39,925 nt of DNA from an uncultured Bacilli bacterium (GTDB lineage Bacteria > Bacillota_I > Bacilli_A > RF39 > UBA660), in contig CAKPIH010000007.1 of the NCBI GenBank assembly GCA_934162325.1, positions 1 through 39,925 of the forward strand, given 5' to 3'. The notes under the pieces are model-generated. The model ran no database searches. It had not been told where the DNA came from and worked only from the letters and a program-made list of their open reading frames with translations. Positions within the stretch are counted from its first letter, which is position 1; each line of letters begins with the position of its first letter. Below, piece by piece: positions 17,701-24,944 of the stretch. Both the position numbers and the translations under genes were made by a program.

Positions 17701-20388
17701 ATCATACGAAATACCAGCATATTCACCAGAATTAGTCATATTATTAGTAATTTCTTTAACAATAATTTCCGGATTACTAACCTCATCTTCAAGTAAAAGA
17801 ATAGAAGGTGTATTAAATACATACATATTATTTAATATTGTAAACTCATTAGTCTTAGTTTCATCAAAAGCATCAGTAACCTCTATAGTATAATTCTTAT
17901 ATAATTTACCACCAGATATTTCTCTTAAAGCATCTAAGTTTTCAATACCAAACATATTAGAAGTTAAAGTAAATTCCTTATTATAATATAAATCTCTAAT
18001 ATTTTCCGTAGTAGTAAAAGTACCTATAGGATCTGGTAAAGAAACATTTTTAACATTACCCGCATATAAATTAAATGTAATAGAAGATACTTTATCAATA
18101 GAATTATCACTAGGCTCAGTACTTACCATTTCAGTATTAACAGAAATTGGCGTATCAAAACTATAACTATTATCTTTCCAATTTTGCATTATTAAAGCCT
18201 TAGTACCATCAGTTTTAGCAGTAAAACTACCAATATATTCACTACTTCTAAGTCCTTCACCATTTTGCATATCAACATCAGCATAAACTTCAAAAGTATA
18301 TAAAGTATTCTCAGTAAGACCTTTAAGTAATAAATCATAAGTTAATGTATTATCATCATGATTAGTAAATGATACACCATTAATAGTCTTCTTAACATTA
18401 TCAGGCCCATAATACTTAATAATAAAGTCATTTTCTTTATTAGCACATTTTCTCTCATTATTAGGTATTGTACATCCCTCATCTTTTATAGTAACAACAC
18501 CACCAATTTGATTAAATGAAATAAGTTCATCATCTGGAGTAAACTCTAATGTAGGTTTACCAACAATTTGAAAATAATTACTATATCCTGTCTCAATTTG
18601 ATTATTCTTATAATTATCATAGTAGTCCACTACTACTTTGAAACGATAATCAACATTACTAGCAAGCCCATTTTCACCAAGTTTTAATTTTTGTTCTTTT
18701 AATTCATTACTACTAAAACTATAAACAGGTTCAGCAGTAGAAATACTCTCTTCATTTATATCTTTAGCATTATATATTTCATAAGTATACTTAGTAATAC
18801 TCTTATCTTCATCAGTAGGTTTATCCATCAAAAGAGTAAACTCTTTACCATCATTACTAACCTTTACAGAAATATCACCAAGTACAGGTTTTTCTTTTAA
18901 AGTAGTATCACTAGTATTAATAGTATAAACATCAGAATAATTCAAATTATTAAATACTACAGAATCAACTTTAATATTATATGTAGTATTTTTTTTCAAA
19001 TCATCAAAAGTAACAGTATTATCATCTGAATTATATACTGTGACAGGTTCACTACAAGATTTACCATCACTACCACAAATCCTTACATTAGTAGACTTAA
19101 CATTACTACTACCAAAATCAATTGAATAAGATAATGTATCAGTAGTAACATACTCTCTAACTAAACTTAAGTCTAATGTATCAGTTCTAAATATCTTTTG
19201 AAAATATTGAATACCAGTGCTATTATTTTCTTCACTGACAGTCATAACATAATTAGTATCAGGACTCAAAGAACTAATAACAACATTTTGAATATCACTA
19301 CTATTAGCAAGTATCTTAGTATAAACAGTTTTACCAGTAGTAGTATTAACAACATTAAATATTAAATTACCTTTAATAAAATCTCCTGTATCAATTACTT
19401 GAAAATTAGCTTCAAAGGAATTAATACCTGCTTTTGCACTAACTAAATCAACAGAAACCTCTTTCTTAATAACCGTTTTATTATCATCTGGATTTTCATT
19501 ACCATCTGCTTCGTTATCACCATTATTACCAGGAGTTATATTTTCATTACCTTCAGTACCATTACCATTTGGATTATTACCAGTATTATCTTTACCTTCA
19601 GTATCTCCTCTATTATCTTTTTTGTCATCTTTAACTTTACCATCACTAGGAGTAATATTAATATTTTCATTACCATCAATTGTCATCTCATTAAGTGATA
19701 ATTTACTATTATCATCTAGATAAACATTTTTATCCCCAAGATCAATCTTAATATTATTTCCCACATAAATAGTAGTACCATCACTAACAGTCTGATAACT
19801 ACCCTCTTGATTTTCTATTTTAACAACTCCATCTTCTACAAATAATATTTCAAAATAATCACCACTTACTGTTTCATTACTACCAGCAAGTTTAATTTTA
19901 ATATCTTTTCCAACAACAATATATTTATTGTCAGTAATTTTACCAAGAAAATTACCAAACACTAAAGTTTTATCAGCAGTTTCAATATAATAACCACCAT
20001 TATTATACTTAATAATAGAAGCATCAGTAATATTATAATATGGTACTAAAGAAGTACTAATATTATCTAAATCTAATATAACACCATTTTTCATAAAAGA
20101 TAAAGAATTGTCTAAATAATGAATAAAATTATTCTTATCAACATTAACTTCTTTATTATCTACATTCTTAAAAACATATTCTTCAAAAACATTTTCTTTA
20201 TATACAGTATTGTCTTTAAAATAAAGTTTGTCACTCTTAGTAGCAGTACTATTAATAATATATCCAGCACTATAAAACTCTTTACTAGATTTTCTAGTAA
20301 GGAATATAACTCCAATCGTCAAAATAATTAAAGCAACAATACTAATAACTAAAATAATCCAAAAACTTTTTCCACCAATTTTTTTCAT
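14752..20388 (-). CDS. Giant membrane-anchored surface protein with Fn3-like repeats
   Basis: About 1878 residues with ATG at 20388; an alternative GTG is three codons upstream, and the ribosome site is weak for both. One N-terminal transmembrane helix (FWIILVISIVALIILTIGVIFL) is followed by a beta-rich domain to about 260, an Asn/Gly/Asp/Glu-rich linker (about 265-330), and about 1500 residues of Ig/Fn3-like modules. Repeated ends such as LSPDTNYVMTV, LKKNTTYNIKV, LDPDTSYVYKI and LKADTNYVIYA show this. Several Cys pairs occur (CGSDGKSC, CEEGTEC, CANPKDC). No C-terminal anchor is present, so it would extend outward from the membrane. It heads a four-gene operon and is probably an adhesin or stalk. 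Confidence 0.8.
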   Translation of the reverse strand: MKKIGGKSFWIILVISIVALIILTIGVIFLTRKSSKEFYSAGYIINSTATKSDKLYFKDNTVYKENVFEEYVFKNVDNKEVNVDKNNFIHYLDNSLSFMKNGVILDLDNISTSLVPYYNITDASIIKYNNGGYYIETADKTLVFGNFLGKITDNKYIVVGKDIKIKLAGSNETVSGDYFEILFVEDGVVKIENQEGSYQTVSDGTTIYVGNNIKIDLGDKNVYLDDNSKLSLNEMTIDGNENINITPSDGKVKDDKKDNRGDTEGKDNTGNNPNGNGTEGNENITPGNNGDNEADGNENPDDNKTVIKKEVSVDLVSAKAGINSFEANFQVIDTGDFIKGNLIFNVVNTTTGKTVYTKILANSSDIQNVVISSLSPDTNYVMTVSEENNSTGIQYFQKIFRTDTLDLSLVREYVTTDTLSYSIDFGSSNVKSTNVRICGSDGKSCSEPVTVYNSDDNTVTFDDLKKNTTYNIKVDSVVFNNLNYSDVYTINTSDTTLKEKPVLGDISVKVSNDGKEFTLLMDKPTDEDKSITKYTYEIYNAKDINEESISTAEPVYSFSSNELKEQKLKLGENGLASNVDYRFKVVVDYYDNYKNNQIETGYSNYFQIVGKPTLEFTPDDELISFNQIGGVVTIKDEGCTIPNNERKCANKENDFIIKYYGPDNVKKTINGVSFTNHDDNTLTYDLLLKGLTENTLYTFEVYADVDMQNGEGLRSSEYIGSFTAKTDGTKALIMQNWKDNSYSFDTPISVNTEMVSTEPSDNSIDKVSSITFNLYAGNVKNVSLPDPIGTFTTTENIRDLYYNKEFTLTSNMFGIENLDALREISGGKLYKNYTIEVTDAFDETKTNEFTILNNMYVFNTPSILLLEDEVSNPEIIVKEITNNMTNSGEYAGISYDSKLDKDTIRGYKVTANFDSDKISSVLKLVDNPIKNVKFYVYNKDGNVITTKDVAFNNDNTVDAYFFLDYGTDSLVEDTDLRRGNTYKFAFIINLDTDNDGKVDSTFPSSMPTSGLFNAIKKDPVFKLYIDNSTSNSITYKYLITDIDNALEKDEESGKYLLYYDIDDNSYSSVIEVADTFKDVTLSNLNSSDIYSISYSRKNLKGSDASKVVLDKYYFDGYHDGKTANLSYSLEYGNFDNRLKIVFEDNDFLDRVSAYLLTLSSGKDKYEKVISDFKASDIKDCGDKKCFIIDYAELTKSDKNKTGIDLKGKDVKVSLKAFYDTGYVGFSQKSLVGDYFKNLGLVSDKDANKVGYLYQNNGTDSNGKYIYVQSNGSNVVFNTSIKPMGILGSELIKGDVGTATWKFNVNNMIDIDNNKFVSFGDINTLETGFAFIRNGIFRTDVGSINLKVVDMVDINTDNNNFKFTSFTPKVSASVSSLINGGIFNIDLSVDEETLKSDFVKTDGKYKFYIDIYKKNACEEGTECEDETFVKTEETYYDDLGKVVVTGLDPDTSYVYKISADMNKNGTKVKTPLFDNGRSGYVEFKSSFSTLNKDKILKGLNLKYTSSIGDDTYSKRVLNMKYNLYTDVNFDILYEIYDIDGNKKYDGTIVNGDFSVSKSGAISASYDKDISGNDFVFGSNYYTLKVYAVTTDLHRKLELYNDVIKQVSTDKIYMDVAELRNPSITVNKQEAIISEDYKHSIKYKITVIDTNRVITDGKYYIELQDTSYKNVCANPKDCQVTVDMKNNTCTFGNGKSCTVNPVNDGLVVEVTFDNLKADTNYVIYAYADVYRNNVSLIDDDKTSRVYVRKSQYTKSALGFSLGAVTPTAVSKKQVHLTFVGAANLNEKLKGIEYSITVQGGERIASGVIGRTTNTGSDDITFKLDSDRYPYLDIAILDGKELGVNNTINITYYYLDDDGNISVLKLGDKTTFDYSFKNENK

Positions 20389-20416
20389 TTCTATCACCGA
20401 TACCTATTCTTATTAA

Positions 20417-20445
20417 ATTATAACAAAATACACTATAAAAGTCAA
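20417..20445 (-). promoter_or_regulatory. Strong promoter of the giant surface operon
   Basis: TTGACT, 17-base spacer, TATAAT on the minus strand, 28 bases before the ATG. Confidence 0.8.
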
Positions 20446-20488
20446 TTAGTACAAAATAGAAAAAAATAAACTTTTTTTAATTTAGAGG

Positions 20489-20517
20489 TTTACAAATAAA
20501 AAAAAATATAATATAAT
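20489..20517 (+). promoter_or_regulatory. Host promoter of the interrupted tRNA-Lys gene
   Basis: TTTACA, 17-base spacer, TATAAT on the plus strand, about 20 bases before the tRNA 5' half. After the insertion it reads into the element's left end and the replacement tRNA. Confidence 0.7.
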
Positions 20518-20537
20518 ATTAAATGTATTTAACAGAT

Positions 20538-20587
20538 GTCTCCTTAGCTCAGTTGGTAGAGCAACTGACTCTTAATCAGTGGGTCTA
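20538..20587 (+). pseudogene. 5' part of the split host tRNA-Lys(CTT) gene
   Basis: Starts GTCTCCTTAGCTCAGTTGG with a complete D arm and anticodon arm (loop CTCTTAA, anticodon CTT) and stops after GGGTCTA at the variable loop. The next bases (CTTGAGTT...) make no T arm. Joined to 27,414-27,439 it gives a normal 76-base tRNA whose acceptor stem GTCTCCT/AGGGGAC pairs fully with one wobble. Confidence 0.88.
20567..20587 (+). other. attL of element 1
   Basis: The 21-bp core GACTCTTAATCAGTGGGTCT plus A is repeated exactly at 27,393-27,413. It covers the tRNA-Lys anticodon loop through the variable loop. Confidence 0.85.
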
Positions 20588-20661
20588 CTTGAGTTAATGA
20601 GTTCCAAAGCCTTTATTTATAAAGGTTTAAAAGAATTAAGATATTAAATATAGCGTTTATG

Positions 20662-20682
20662 TATGCAAAATGTATGCAAAAA
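20662..20682 (+). repeat. Left arm-type integrase site pair
   Basis: Two copies of TATGCAAAA start 11 bp apart in the same orientation, about 75 bp inside attL. The same pair with the same 11-bp step lies near attR at 27,259-27,279. Confidence 0.6.
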
Positions 20683-20720
20683 TGAAAAAAAGTGATATAA
20701 TTACTCTATATTTTATATAT

Positions 20721-20796
20721 GGGCTGTTAGCTCAGTTGGTAGAGCAATTGACTCTTAATCAATGGGTCTAGGGTTCGAATCCCTAACAGCCCACCA
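20721..20796 (+). tRNA. tRNA-Lys(CTT) carried by element 1
   Basis: A complete cloverleaf with encoded CCA: acceptor GGGCTGT with ACAGCCC, D arm GCTCAGTTGGTAGAGC, anticodon stem ATTGA/TCAAT with loop CTCTTAA (anticodon CTT), and T arm TAGGG-TTCGAAT-CCCTA. Discriminator A is at 20793 and CCA at 20794-20796. It has the same anticodon as the host gene that the element splits, but a different acceptor stem. Its anticodon-to-variable region matches the att core at 20 of 21 positions. It can be transcribed from the host promoter at 20,489, or perhaps weakly from TATAAT at 20,696. A terminator follows it. Confidence 0.93.
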
Positions 20797-20807
20797 TTGT
20801 GAATATT

Positions 20808-20836
20808 AAAAGATTATACTTGTTATAGTCTTTTTT
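20808..20836 (+). terminator. Terminator of the tRNA-Lys unit
   Basis: AAAGATTATA pairs with TATAGTCTTT, loop CTTGT, then six T. The bases between CCA and the stem resemble those after the host tRNA-Glu copy at 35,157. Confidence 0.7.
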
Positions 20837-20907
20837 CTTTTATATAAGTGTATTAATATATAACCCATAATAAATATAGATAACAGCCACTAAAAATAAG
20901 AACACAT

Positions 20908-20935
20908 AAAAAAAGTACATTATAATTGTACTTTT
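20908..20935 (-). terminator. Terminator of integrase 1
   Basis: AAAAGTAC pairs with GTACTTTT across a 9-base loop, with a seven-T run on the minus strand, overlapping the integrase stop. Confidence 0.7.
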
Positions 20936-22073
20936 AGACATTAAAATAATTATCAGCCATTTTCTTAGATGCCTCACGCTCAGCACTAACAAATATATGT
21001 GAATAAATCATATCAGTTATATTTGATGATGAATGTCCTAGTCTTTTACTAATAACTTTAGTATGTATATCAGACGCTATAAGCATTGACGCACTTGTAT
21101 GCCTTAATCCGTGAAAACTTAAAGGTTTTAGGTCATATTTTTTTTGTATCTTTTTAAATATTTTACTAGGTGTATCGGGGTGCATATTATTGCCAAATTT
21201 ATCAGTTAATATTTTATTGCTATTTTTCCATTCAGTTCCCAACAATAATTTTTGTTGGTCTTGTTGTTTTTTAAATTCTTCTAACAATGATAATGTTTGA
21301 CTAGTTATTGATATTGTCCTTATAGAACTACTATTTTTAGGGTGGTCTTTTTCTATAACTCCATTTTTAGTACATTGAGTAGTCTTATTTATTGTTATTT
21401 TAGAATTATTAAAATCTATATCGTCCCAACTTAATCCCGTCAACTCTCCACGACGACACCCACTATCAATAGCAAGTTGTATTATAACTTGATATTTTAA
21501 AGGTTCATTTTTTATACAAGTTAATAGTTTGATTATATCTTCATTGTCATAATAACTAACTTCTTTTTTTATTGGTTTAGGTCTATCAACTAATTTATTT
21601 ACGTTCTTTTCTATTAATTCCCATTTAACACCATAATTAAGTATAGAATTATTTAAGGCATAATAATGTAATATGGTATTTTCACTTAAATTTCTTTCTG
21701 CTATACGTAATTTATTGTAAAAACTAAGGAAATTAATAGCCCTTAATTCAGTTAATTTATAATGTCCCAAATTTTCTTTTATTTCTTTTAATAGTCTTTC
21801 GTATTCTTCAATAGTTTTTATCTCTAATCTAGGTTTTGCTATTTCTTGATACCACTTATCTATTAAATCATTATAAGTTAAATTATCATTATTTATAAAA
21901 ATACCTTTTTTAATTTGTGATTTTATTTCACTTTCTCTAAGCCTTGCGTCCTTAATTTTTCCGTAAAACATTTCACTATGTTTAATTGGCTTTTTAACAC
22001 CATTTATATATTTATACCCCATAATAACTTGTATTTGGAATACGTCTTTTTTCTTTCTACTTGATATTGCCAT
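20934..22073 (-). CDS. int: Tyrosine recombinase (integrase) of element 1
   Basis: 379 residues, the size of Tn916/phage-type integrases. The N-terminal part (about 1-55) is an arm-site binding domain, followed by a SAM-like core-binding domain (about 60-165). The catalytic domain has Arg in DSGCRRGELTGLSWDDI, HGLRHT, LGHSS and the Tyr nucleophile in ITDMIYSHIF. It cuts and rejoins the att cores, here in tRNA-Lys. The ribosome site AAAGGAG lies 8 bases before ATG. It is the leftmost protein gene and points toward attL. A plus-strand small RNA upstream would be antisense to its 5' leader. Confidence 0.93.
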   Translation of the reverse strand: MAISSRKKKDVFQIQVIMGYKYINGVKKPIKHSEMFYGKIKDARLRESEIKSQIKKGIFINNDNLTYNDLIDKWYQEIAKPRLEIKTIEEYERLLKEIKENLGHYKLTELRAINFLSFYNKLRIAERNLSENTILHYYALNNSILNYGVKWELIEKNVNKLVDRPKPIKKEVSYYDNEDIIKLLTCIKNEPLKYQVIIQLAIDSGCRRGELTGLSWDDIDFNNSKITINKTTQCTKNGVIEKDHPKNSSSIRTISITSQTLSLLEEFKKQQDQQKLLLGTEWKNSNKILTDKFGNNMHPDTPSKIFKKIQKKYDLKPLSFHGLRHTSASMLIASDIHTKVISKRLGHSSSNITDMIYSHIFVSAEREASKKMADNYFNV

Positions 22074-22095
22074 TTTTTAATCTCCTTTTTTACAT

Positions 22096-22124
22096 TTGTA
22101 TTTTTTGCCAATCTAATGTATAAT
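22096..22124 (+). promoter_or_regulatory. Promoter of a candidate small RNA
   Basis: TTGTAT, 17-base spacer, TATAAT on the plus strand, between integrase and repressor genes. Confidence 0.6.
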
Positions 22125-22130
22125 GGAGAT

Positions 22131-22226
22131 ACACGAGATTGGATTTTCAAAATTTCAACTATTTAAATCGGTCTAATTTTGTGTATTTATTGATTGGGAC
22201 TATTGCCGTAGTTTCCAATCTTTTTT
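22131..22226 (+). ncRNA. Candidate 96-nt small RNA antisense to the repressor-integrase leader
   Basis: A good plus-strand promoter is followed about 65 bases later by a terminator hairpin (GATTGG...CCAATC with an inner stem, 22,192-22,220) and six T. ATACAC near the 5' end can pair with GTGTAT before the terminator, so the whole RNA is foldable. It lies opposite the transcript that would run from repressor into integrase. The same strand also contains a TTG-started open frame beginning MDFQNFNYLNRSNF, so a small protein is an alternative. The ends are inferred from the signals. Confidence 0.45.
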
Positions 22227-22974
22227 ATTTCTTTTTATCATTTAAAATATCTTTTATTATTGTTTGCATTTCTCCAGCGTATTTAATTGCATACTGTTCC
22301 GTATTTTCTCTTATTTTAATTGGAACATTTTTTGCTTGGACTAATTTCTCAATAGTTTTAATCCAATTAGTCATTATTGCATATTTAGTCATATCATATA
22401 TGCTATCACTAGTAGAAAAATTGCTATATTGTTTATTTCCATTGCATTTTTCATCAACGATATTTCTTCCTAAAGTAATTGAAAAATAAGTTACTAAAGA
22501 GTCAAGAAGTTTCTTATCTTGTATAAGTGAATTAATTAAAAATAACTTAATATATGACTCAAAATTGTCCTCTATTGTTTCTGCGTCAGCCTTTTTCTTT
22601 AAATCAGTTAAAGTATTTATTGAATTATCATCTAATCCTAATTTAACACCTAATTCAATTAGTTTATCATTATTATTAAGTTTTAGGTTGCTTTCTCCTA
22701 ATAAATAAGAATAAGAAACACTAAAATAATCGTGTATTTTTACTAATTCAGCGTTTTTAGGCATTTTTCCACCCTCATCACATTTTTTCTTGTAATTTTG
22801 TAATGTGGTTTTACCGATACCCATTTTTTTATACATTTCATTTTCAAAAATAGAATAGCCTTTTTTATCAACTTCTTTCTTTTTATCTTCAATTAGTTGA
22901 TTTAATCTACTAGAAAATTTATCAATAATATCTTTCGTTAATGGGTCAACTTTTTTCGCTTTTTCGTCTTTCAT
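22225..22974 (-). CDS. CI-like transcriptional repressor of element 1
   Basis: 249 residues. The N-terminal 90 residues hold a helix-turn-helix (ENEMYKKMGIGKTTLQNYKKKC, followed by KIHDYFSVSYSYLLGES, the typical end of phage XRE repressors). The C-terminal part is helical and not recognised; no LexA-type Ser/Lys protease motif is visible, so induction is probably not by RecA cleavage. AGGAGGTGG precedes ATG. It is divergent from the Xis-like gene across a region with repeated GTGGTC sites, its likely operators. It has a strong promoter of its own. Confidence 0.75.
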   Translation of the reverse strand: MKDEKAKKVDPLTKDIIDKFSSRLNQLIEDKKKEVDKKGYSIFENEMYKKMGIGKTTLQNYKKKCDEGGKMPKNAELVKIHDYFSVSYSYLLGESNLKLNNNDKLIELGVKLGLDDNSINTLTDLKKKADAETIEDNFESYIKLFLINSLIQDKKLLDSLVTYFSITLGRNIVDEKCNGNKQYSNFSTSDSIYDMTKYAIMTNWIKTIEKLVQAKNVPIKIRENTEQYAIKYAGEMQTIIKDILNDKKK

Positions 22975-22995
22975 CTTCCACCTCCTACTAATAAT

Positions 22996-23024
22996 AGTAT
23001 ATCAAAGTATAAACCGAAAGTCAA
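22996..23024 (-). promoter_or_regulatory. Promoter of the element 1 repressor
   Basis: TTGACT, 17-base spacer, TATACT on the minus strand. A GTGGTC site (23,031) adjoins the -35. Confidence 0.75.
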
Positions 23025-23030
23025 CAAAAC

Positions 23031-23202
23031 GTGGTCTTTTTTCGAAAAAGAACATACTAAAAAATGTGGTCTTTTTTTTATGGTTTAAAATCCTAGAATA
23101 TACCTAATGGTCTTTTAAGGAAAAAGCATTTACTTCAAATTTTTAATATGTTAAATTGATAATGCAATTGCAAGGTAGTGGTCTAAATTTTAAAACGACC
23201 AC
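23031..23202. promoter_or_regulatory. Operator array of the repressor and rightward promoter
   Basis: GTGGTCTTTT occurs at 23,031 and 23,066, TGGTCTTTT at 23,108, and GTGGTC at 23,178 faces GACCAC at 23,197 as an inverted repeat. A weak rightward promoter (TTTACT, 17 bases, TAAATT, 23,129-23,157) sits between the last sites. The layout fits a lysis/lysogeny-type switch with self-regulation of the repressor. Confidence 0.6.
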
Positions 23203-23236
23203 ATTTAAAAACACCCTAAAGAAAGGAATATATAAA

Positions 23237-23473
23237 ATGATATTAGATGAAATTTTGACGGTAGAAGAAACGGCTAATATATTAAGAATTAGCATATCAG
23301 AACTCAGAAAATTAATGACATTAAGGCAAATAACTTATTTTGAAATTGGAGAAGATAACAGCAAGAAGAAAAATAAAAGATTTAGAAGAATTGATATTGA
23401 AAACTATATTAACAGCCATTTAATAAAAGATATGGCTACTTATATTGATGATAAGGAGGATTATTATGGCTAG
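23237..23473 (+). CDS. Excisionase-like helix-turn-helix protein
   Basis: ATG at 23,237 follows AAAGGA; 78 residues. LTVEETANILRISISELRKLM followed by a basic wing and FRRIDIENYINSHL is the MerR-like winged helix of Xis/excisionase-family proteins (helix_turn_helix_17 type). It would bend DNA at the att site and favour excision, or regulate the early genes. It is the first gene of the rightward operon, under the operator array, and overlaps the next gene by 8 bases. Confidence 0.75.
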   Translation: MILDEILTVEETANILRISISELRKLMTLRQITYFEIGEDNSKKKNKRFRRIDIENYINSHLIKDMATYIDDKEDYYG

Positions 23474-23897
23474 GTCTAAAATTAAAGCAGTATATAATGA
23501 GCCTTGGGAAAGCAACAAGCAAACAAAACAATCATTTACTAAAATATGTGATGATATGCTTGACTCTATGGCTTGGCACGATTTAGATTTGGCAGCCCAA
23601 GGATTATATTTATTTCTAAAAAGGAAATATACTAAAAATAATGGCAAAGATAATGCAAATGATATTCACCTTACTAAAAAGGATTTAAGAATACTGAATA
23701 AAAGTAATAATACTATTATGAAATATTTAGACGAATTAATAGAAAATGGATTTATTAAAGTCGTACAGCACGGGAAATTAGCCAGATTACCTAATATCTA
23801 CGGCTTTAGTGCTGAATGGAAGAAGTACAATAGTGAAGACTTTTTCATACACCCTAATAATAAACGGGACACTAAGAAAAATAGTTATAAAGTGTGA
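23466..23897 (+). CDS. Winged-helix protein, possible replication initiator
   Basis: The start at 23,466 is 6 bases after AAGGAGG; 143 residues. SFTKICDDMLDSMAWHDLDLAAQGLYLFLKR resembles the opening of small initiator and replisome-organizer winged helices of Firmicutes elements (first-position conserved AWxxL.....LY). HLTKKDLRILNKSNNTIMKYLDELIENGFIKVV is a clear winged helix-turn-helix. The C-terminus is polar and short, with no ATPase. A repeat-rich gap follows it, which could be its binding site. Replication of the excised circle is inference. Confidence 0.6.
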   Translation: MARSKIKAVYNEPWESNKQTKQSFTKICDDMLDSMAWHDLDLAAQGLYLFLKRKYTKNNGKDNANDIHLTKKDLRILNKSNNTIMKYLDELIENGFIKVVQHGKLARLPNIYGFSAEWKKYNSEDFFIHPNNKRDTKKNSYKV

Positions 23898-24212
23898 GTC
23901 GGTCGATACATACTATTTATGCTATATGTATGGTAATAGTTATAAAAGGTGTTAAAGATTTGAAGTCTTGAAATAGACACTAAAAAAATAATAGATTAAT
24001 GCTTTTATGCCTTATAATACCTAGTCTTAGCACTTAAAAGATACTATTAAAATTTTAAACAATGGAACGTGAAAAGAAAAATTATATAAAAAGTGAGTCA
24101 AAGCCTTTTATAATAAGGAAATTTTAAAATATATAAAGGTATACACTATTTAAAAATTAAATTACTGACTATTTAAAAGTTGAATAGCCAAAAAAATAGA
24201 AAGGAAATAATT
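23880..24212. other. Gene-free repeat region, possible origin
   Basis: Between the winged-helix gene and the next small gene, AATAGTTATAAA occurs at 23,880 and 23,935 and flanks an inverted repeat ATACATA/TATGTAT (23,906-23,931). GTGAGTC occurs near 23,894 and 24,093. No open frame is supported. An origin or binding site of the adjacent winged-helix protein is possible but unproven. Confidence 0.35.
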
Positions 24213-24497
24213 ATGTTAGATTTAAAAATAGAAAAAACACCAATGGAAGAAAAGGAGTCATTTATAAATGTATATAAAGGAGATAACACAATAACAATAA
24301 CTACACACGATTATGTAGTATTTAAAAACTTATTGAAAGACTTAGGAGAGCCAACAGAAGTGTTTCCACCTGTTACCACTAAAAAAGAAAATTATATAAG
24401 TGGTGCGTCTTGGACTTTTGATTATTTTAAAGATAGAAAAAAAACAAGAAATGCCTTTAAAATGACAAATTATATACCAAGAAAAAAAGACATATAA
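24213..24497 (+). CDS. Small protein of unknown function
   Basis: ATG at 24,213 follows GAAAGGAAATAATT; 94 residues. The first half looks like a small beta sheet (NVYKGDNTITITTHDYVVFKNLL), then SGASWTFDYFKDRKKTR with a basic end. There are no membrane helices and no motif I recognise. It is the last gene before the convergent regulator and is followed by an imperfect inverted repeat (24,489-24,528) and a terminator. Confidence 0.6.
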   Translation: MLDLKIEKTPMEEKESFINVYKGDNTITITTHDYVVFKNLLKDLGEPTEVFPPVTTKKENYISGASWTFDYFKDRKKTRNAFKMTNYIPRKKDI

Positions 24498-24561
24498 GAT
24501 TGATATTATATATTATCAATTTATGTCTTAAAGTATTACCTAGTAAAAAATTTATAATTAG

Positions 24562-24588
24562 AAGTGCATTAATAACAGCACTTTTTTT
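24562..24588 (+). terminator. Terminator between convergent genes
   Basis: AAGTGC pairs with GCACTT across a 10-base loop, followed by seven T. It touches the stop codon of the minus-strand regulator. Confidence 0.75.
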
Positions 24589-24838
24589 ATTTATTTTCGT
24601 CTATTTCATCAAATAATTGTCTTAAATCAATTTTAAGTGCATTTGCTATTCTAACTAGAGAGTCGAGTCTAGGTCTTTTAGTTAACTTCAATGACTCTAA
24701 ATCTCTAATAAATTGATGAGTGAATCCACTTTCATCAGCCAATTGCTGTGCTGTCATATTTGCTTTATTTCTATACTTTTTAATATTAACACGTGCAAGA
24801 TAATAGTAATAATCATTATCGTTTTTATTTATCTCCAT
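24587..24838 (-). CDS. Small XRE-family regulator, first copy
   Basis: The start at 24,838 follows AGGTGG; 83 residues. An acidic/tyrosine-rich start (NDNDYYYYLAR) is followed by a Cro/CI-type helix-turn-helix (NMTAQQLADESGFTHQFIRDLE) and the usual LVRIANALKIDLRQLF. It is a paralogue of the regulator at 25,175-25,432, sharing the tetra-Tyr start, NIKKYR, and DIDLRQLFD-like end. It is divergent from a 72-residue membrane protein, across a 17-bp palindrome. Confidence 0.82.
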   Translation of the reverse strand: MEINKNDNDYYYYLARVNIKKYRNKANMTAQQLADESGFTHQFIRDLESLKLTKRPRLDSLVRIANALKIDLRQLFDEIDENK

Positions 24839-24882
24839 ATTACCACCTACATATATTTTGGCAGAAATATAGAAAAATATAT

Positions 24883-24899
24883 GTCTTTGAGTTAAAGAC
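24883..24899. promoter_or_regulatory. Palindromic operator between XRE gene and membrane gene
   Basis: GTCTTT-GAGTT-AAAGAC, a perfect 6-bp inverted repeat in the divergent promoter gap; likely bound by the adjacent regulator. Confidence 0.55.
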
Positions 24900-24944
24900 A
24901 AAAATTGTAAAACGTGATAAAATAATTGTATTAGGAGGTGGATT

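Noticed and set aside
13330..20388. CRISPR or tandem DNA repeats in the giant surface genes
   Set aside because: Repetition is at the protein-module level with divergent DNA; no equal-length DNA repeats with spacers were seen anywhere in the window.
20538..20796. Two tandem host tRNA-Lys genes
   Set aside because: The first copy has no T arm or 3' acceptor strand; its missing part is 6.8 kb away at 27,393, so it is a split gene, not a tandem copy.
22139..22489. 116-residue hydrophobic plus-strand frame through the repressor gene
   Set aside because: Most of it is antisense to the repressor; only the first 30 codons lie in the gap, where a small RNA with terminator explains the signals better. 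Kept as an alternative in the small-RNA entry.
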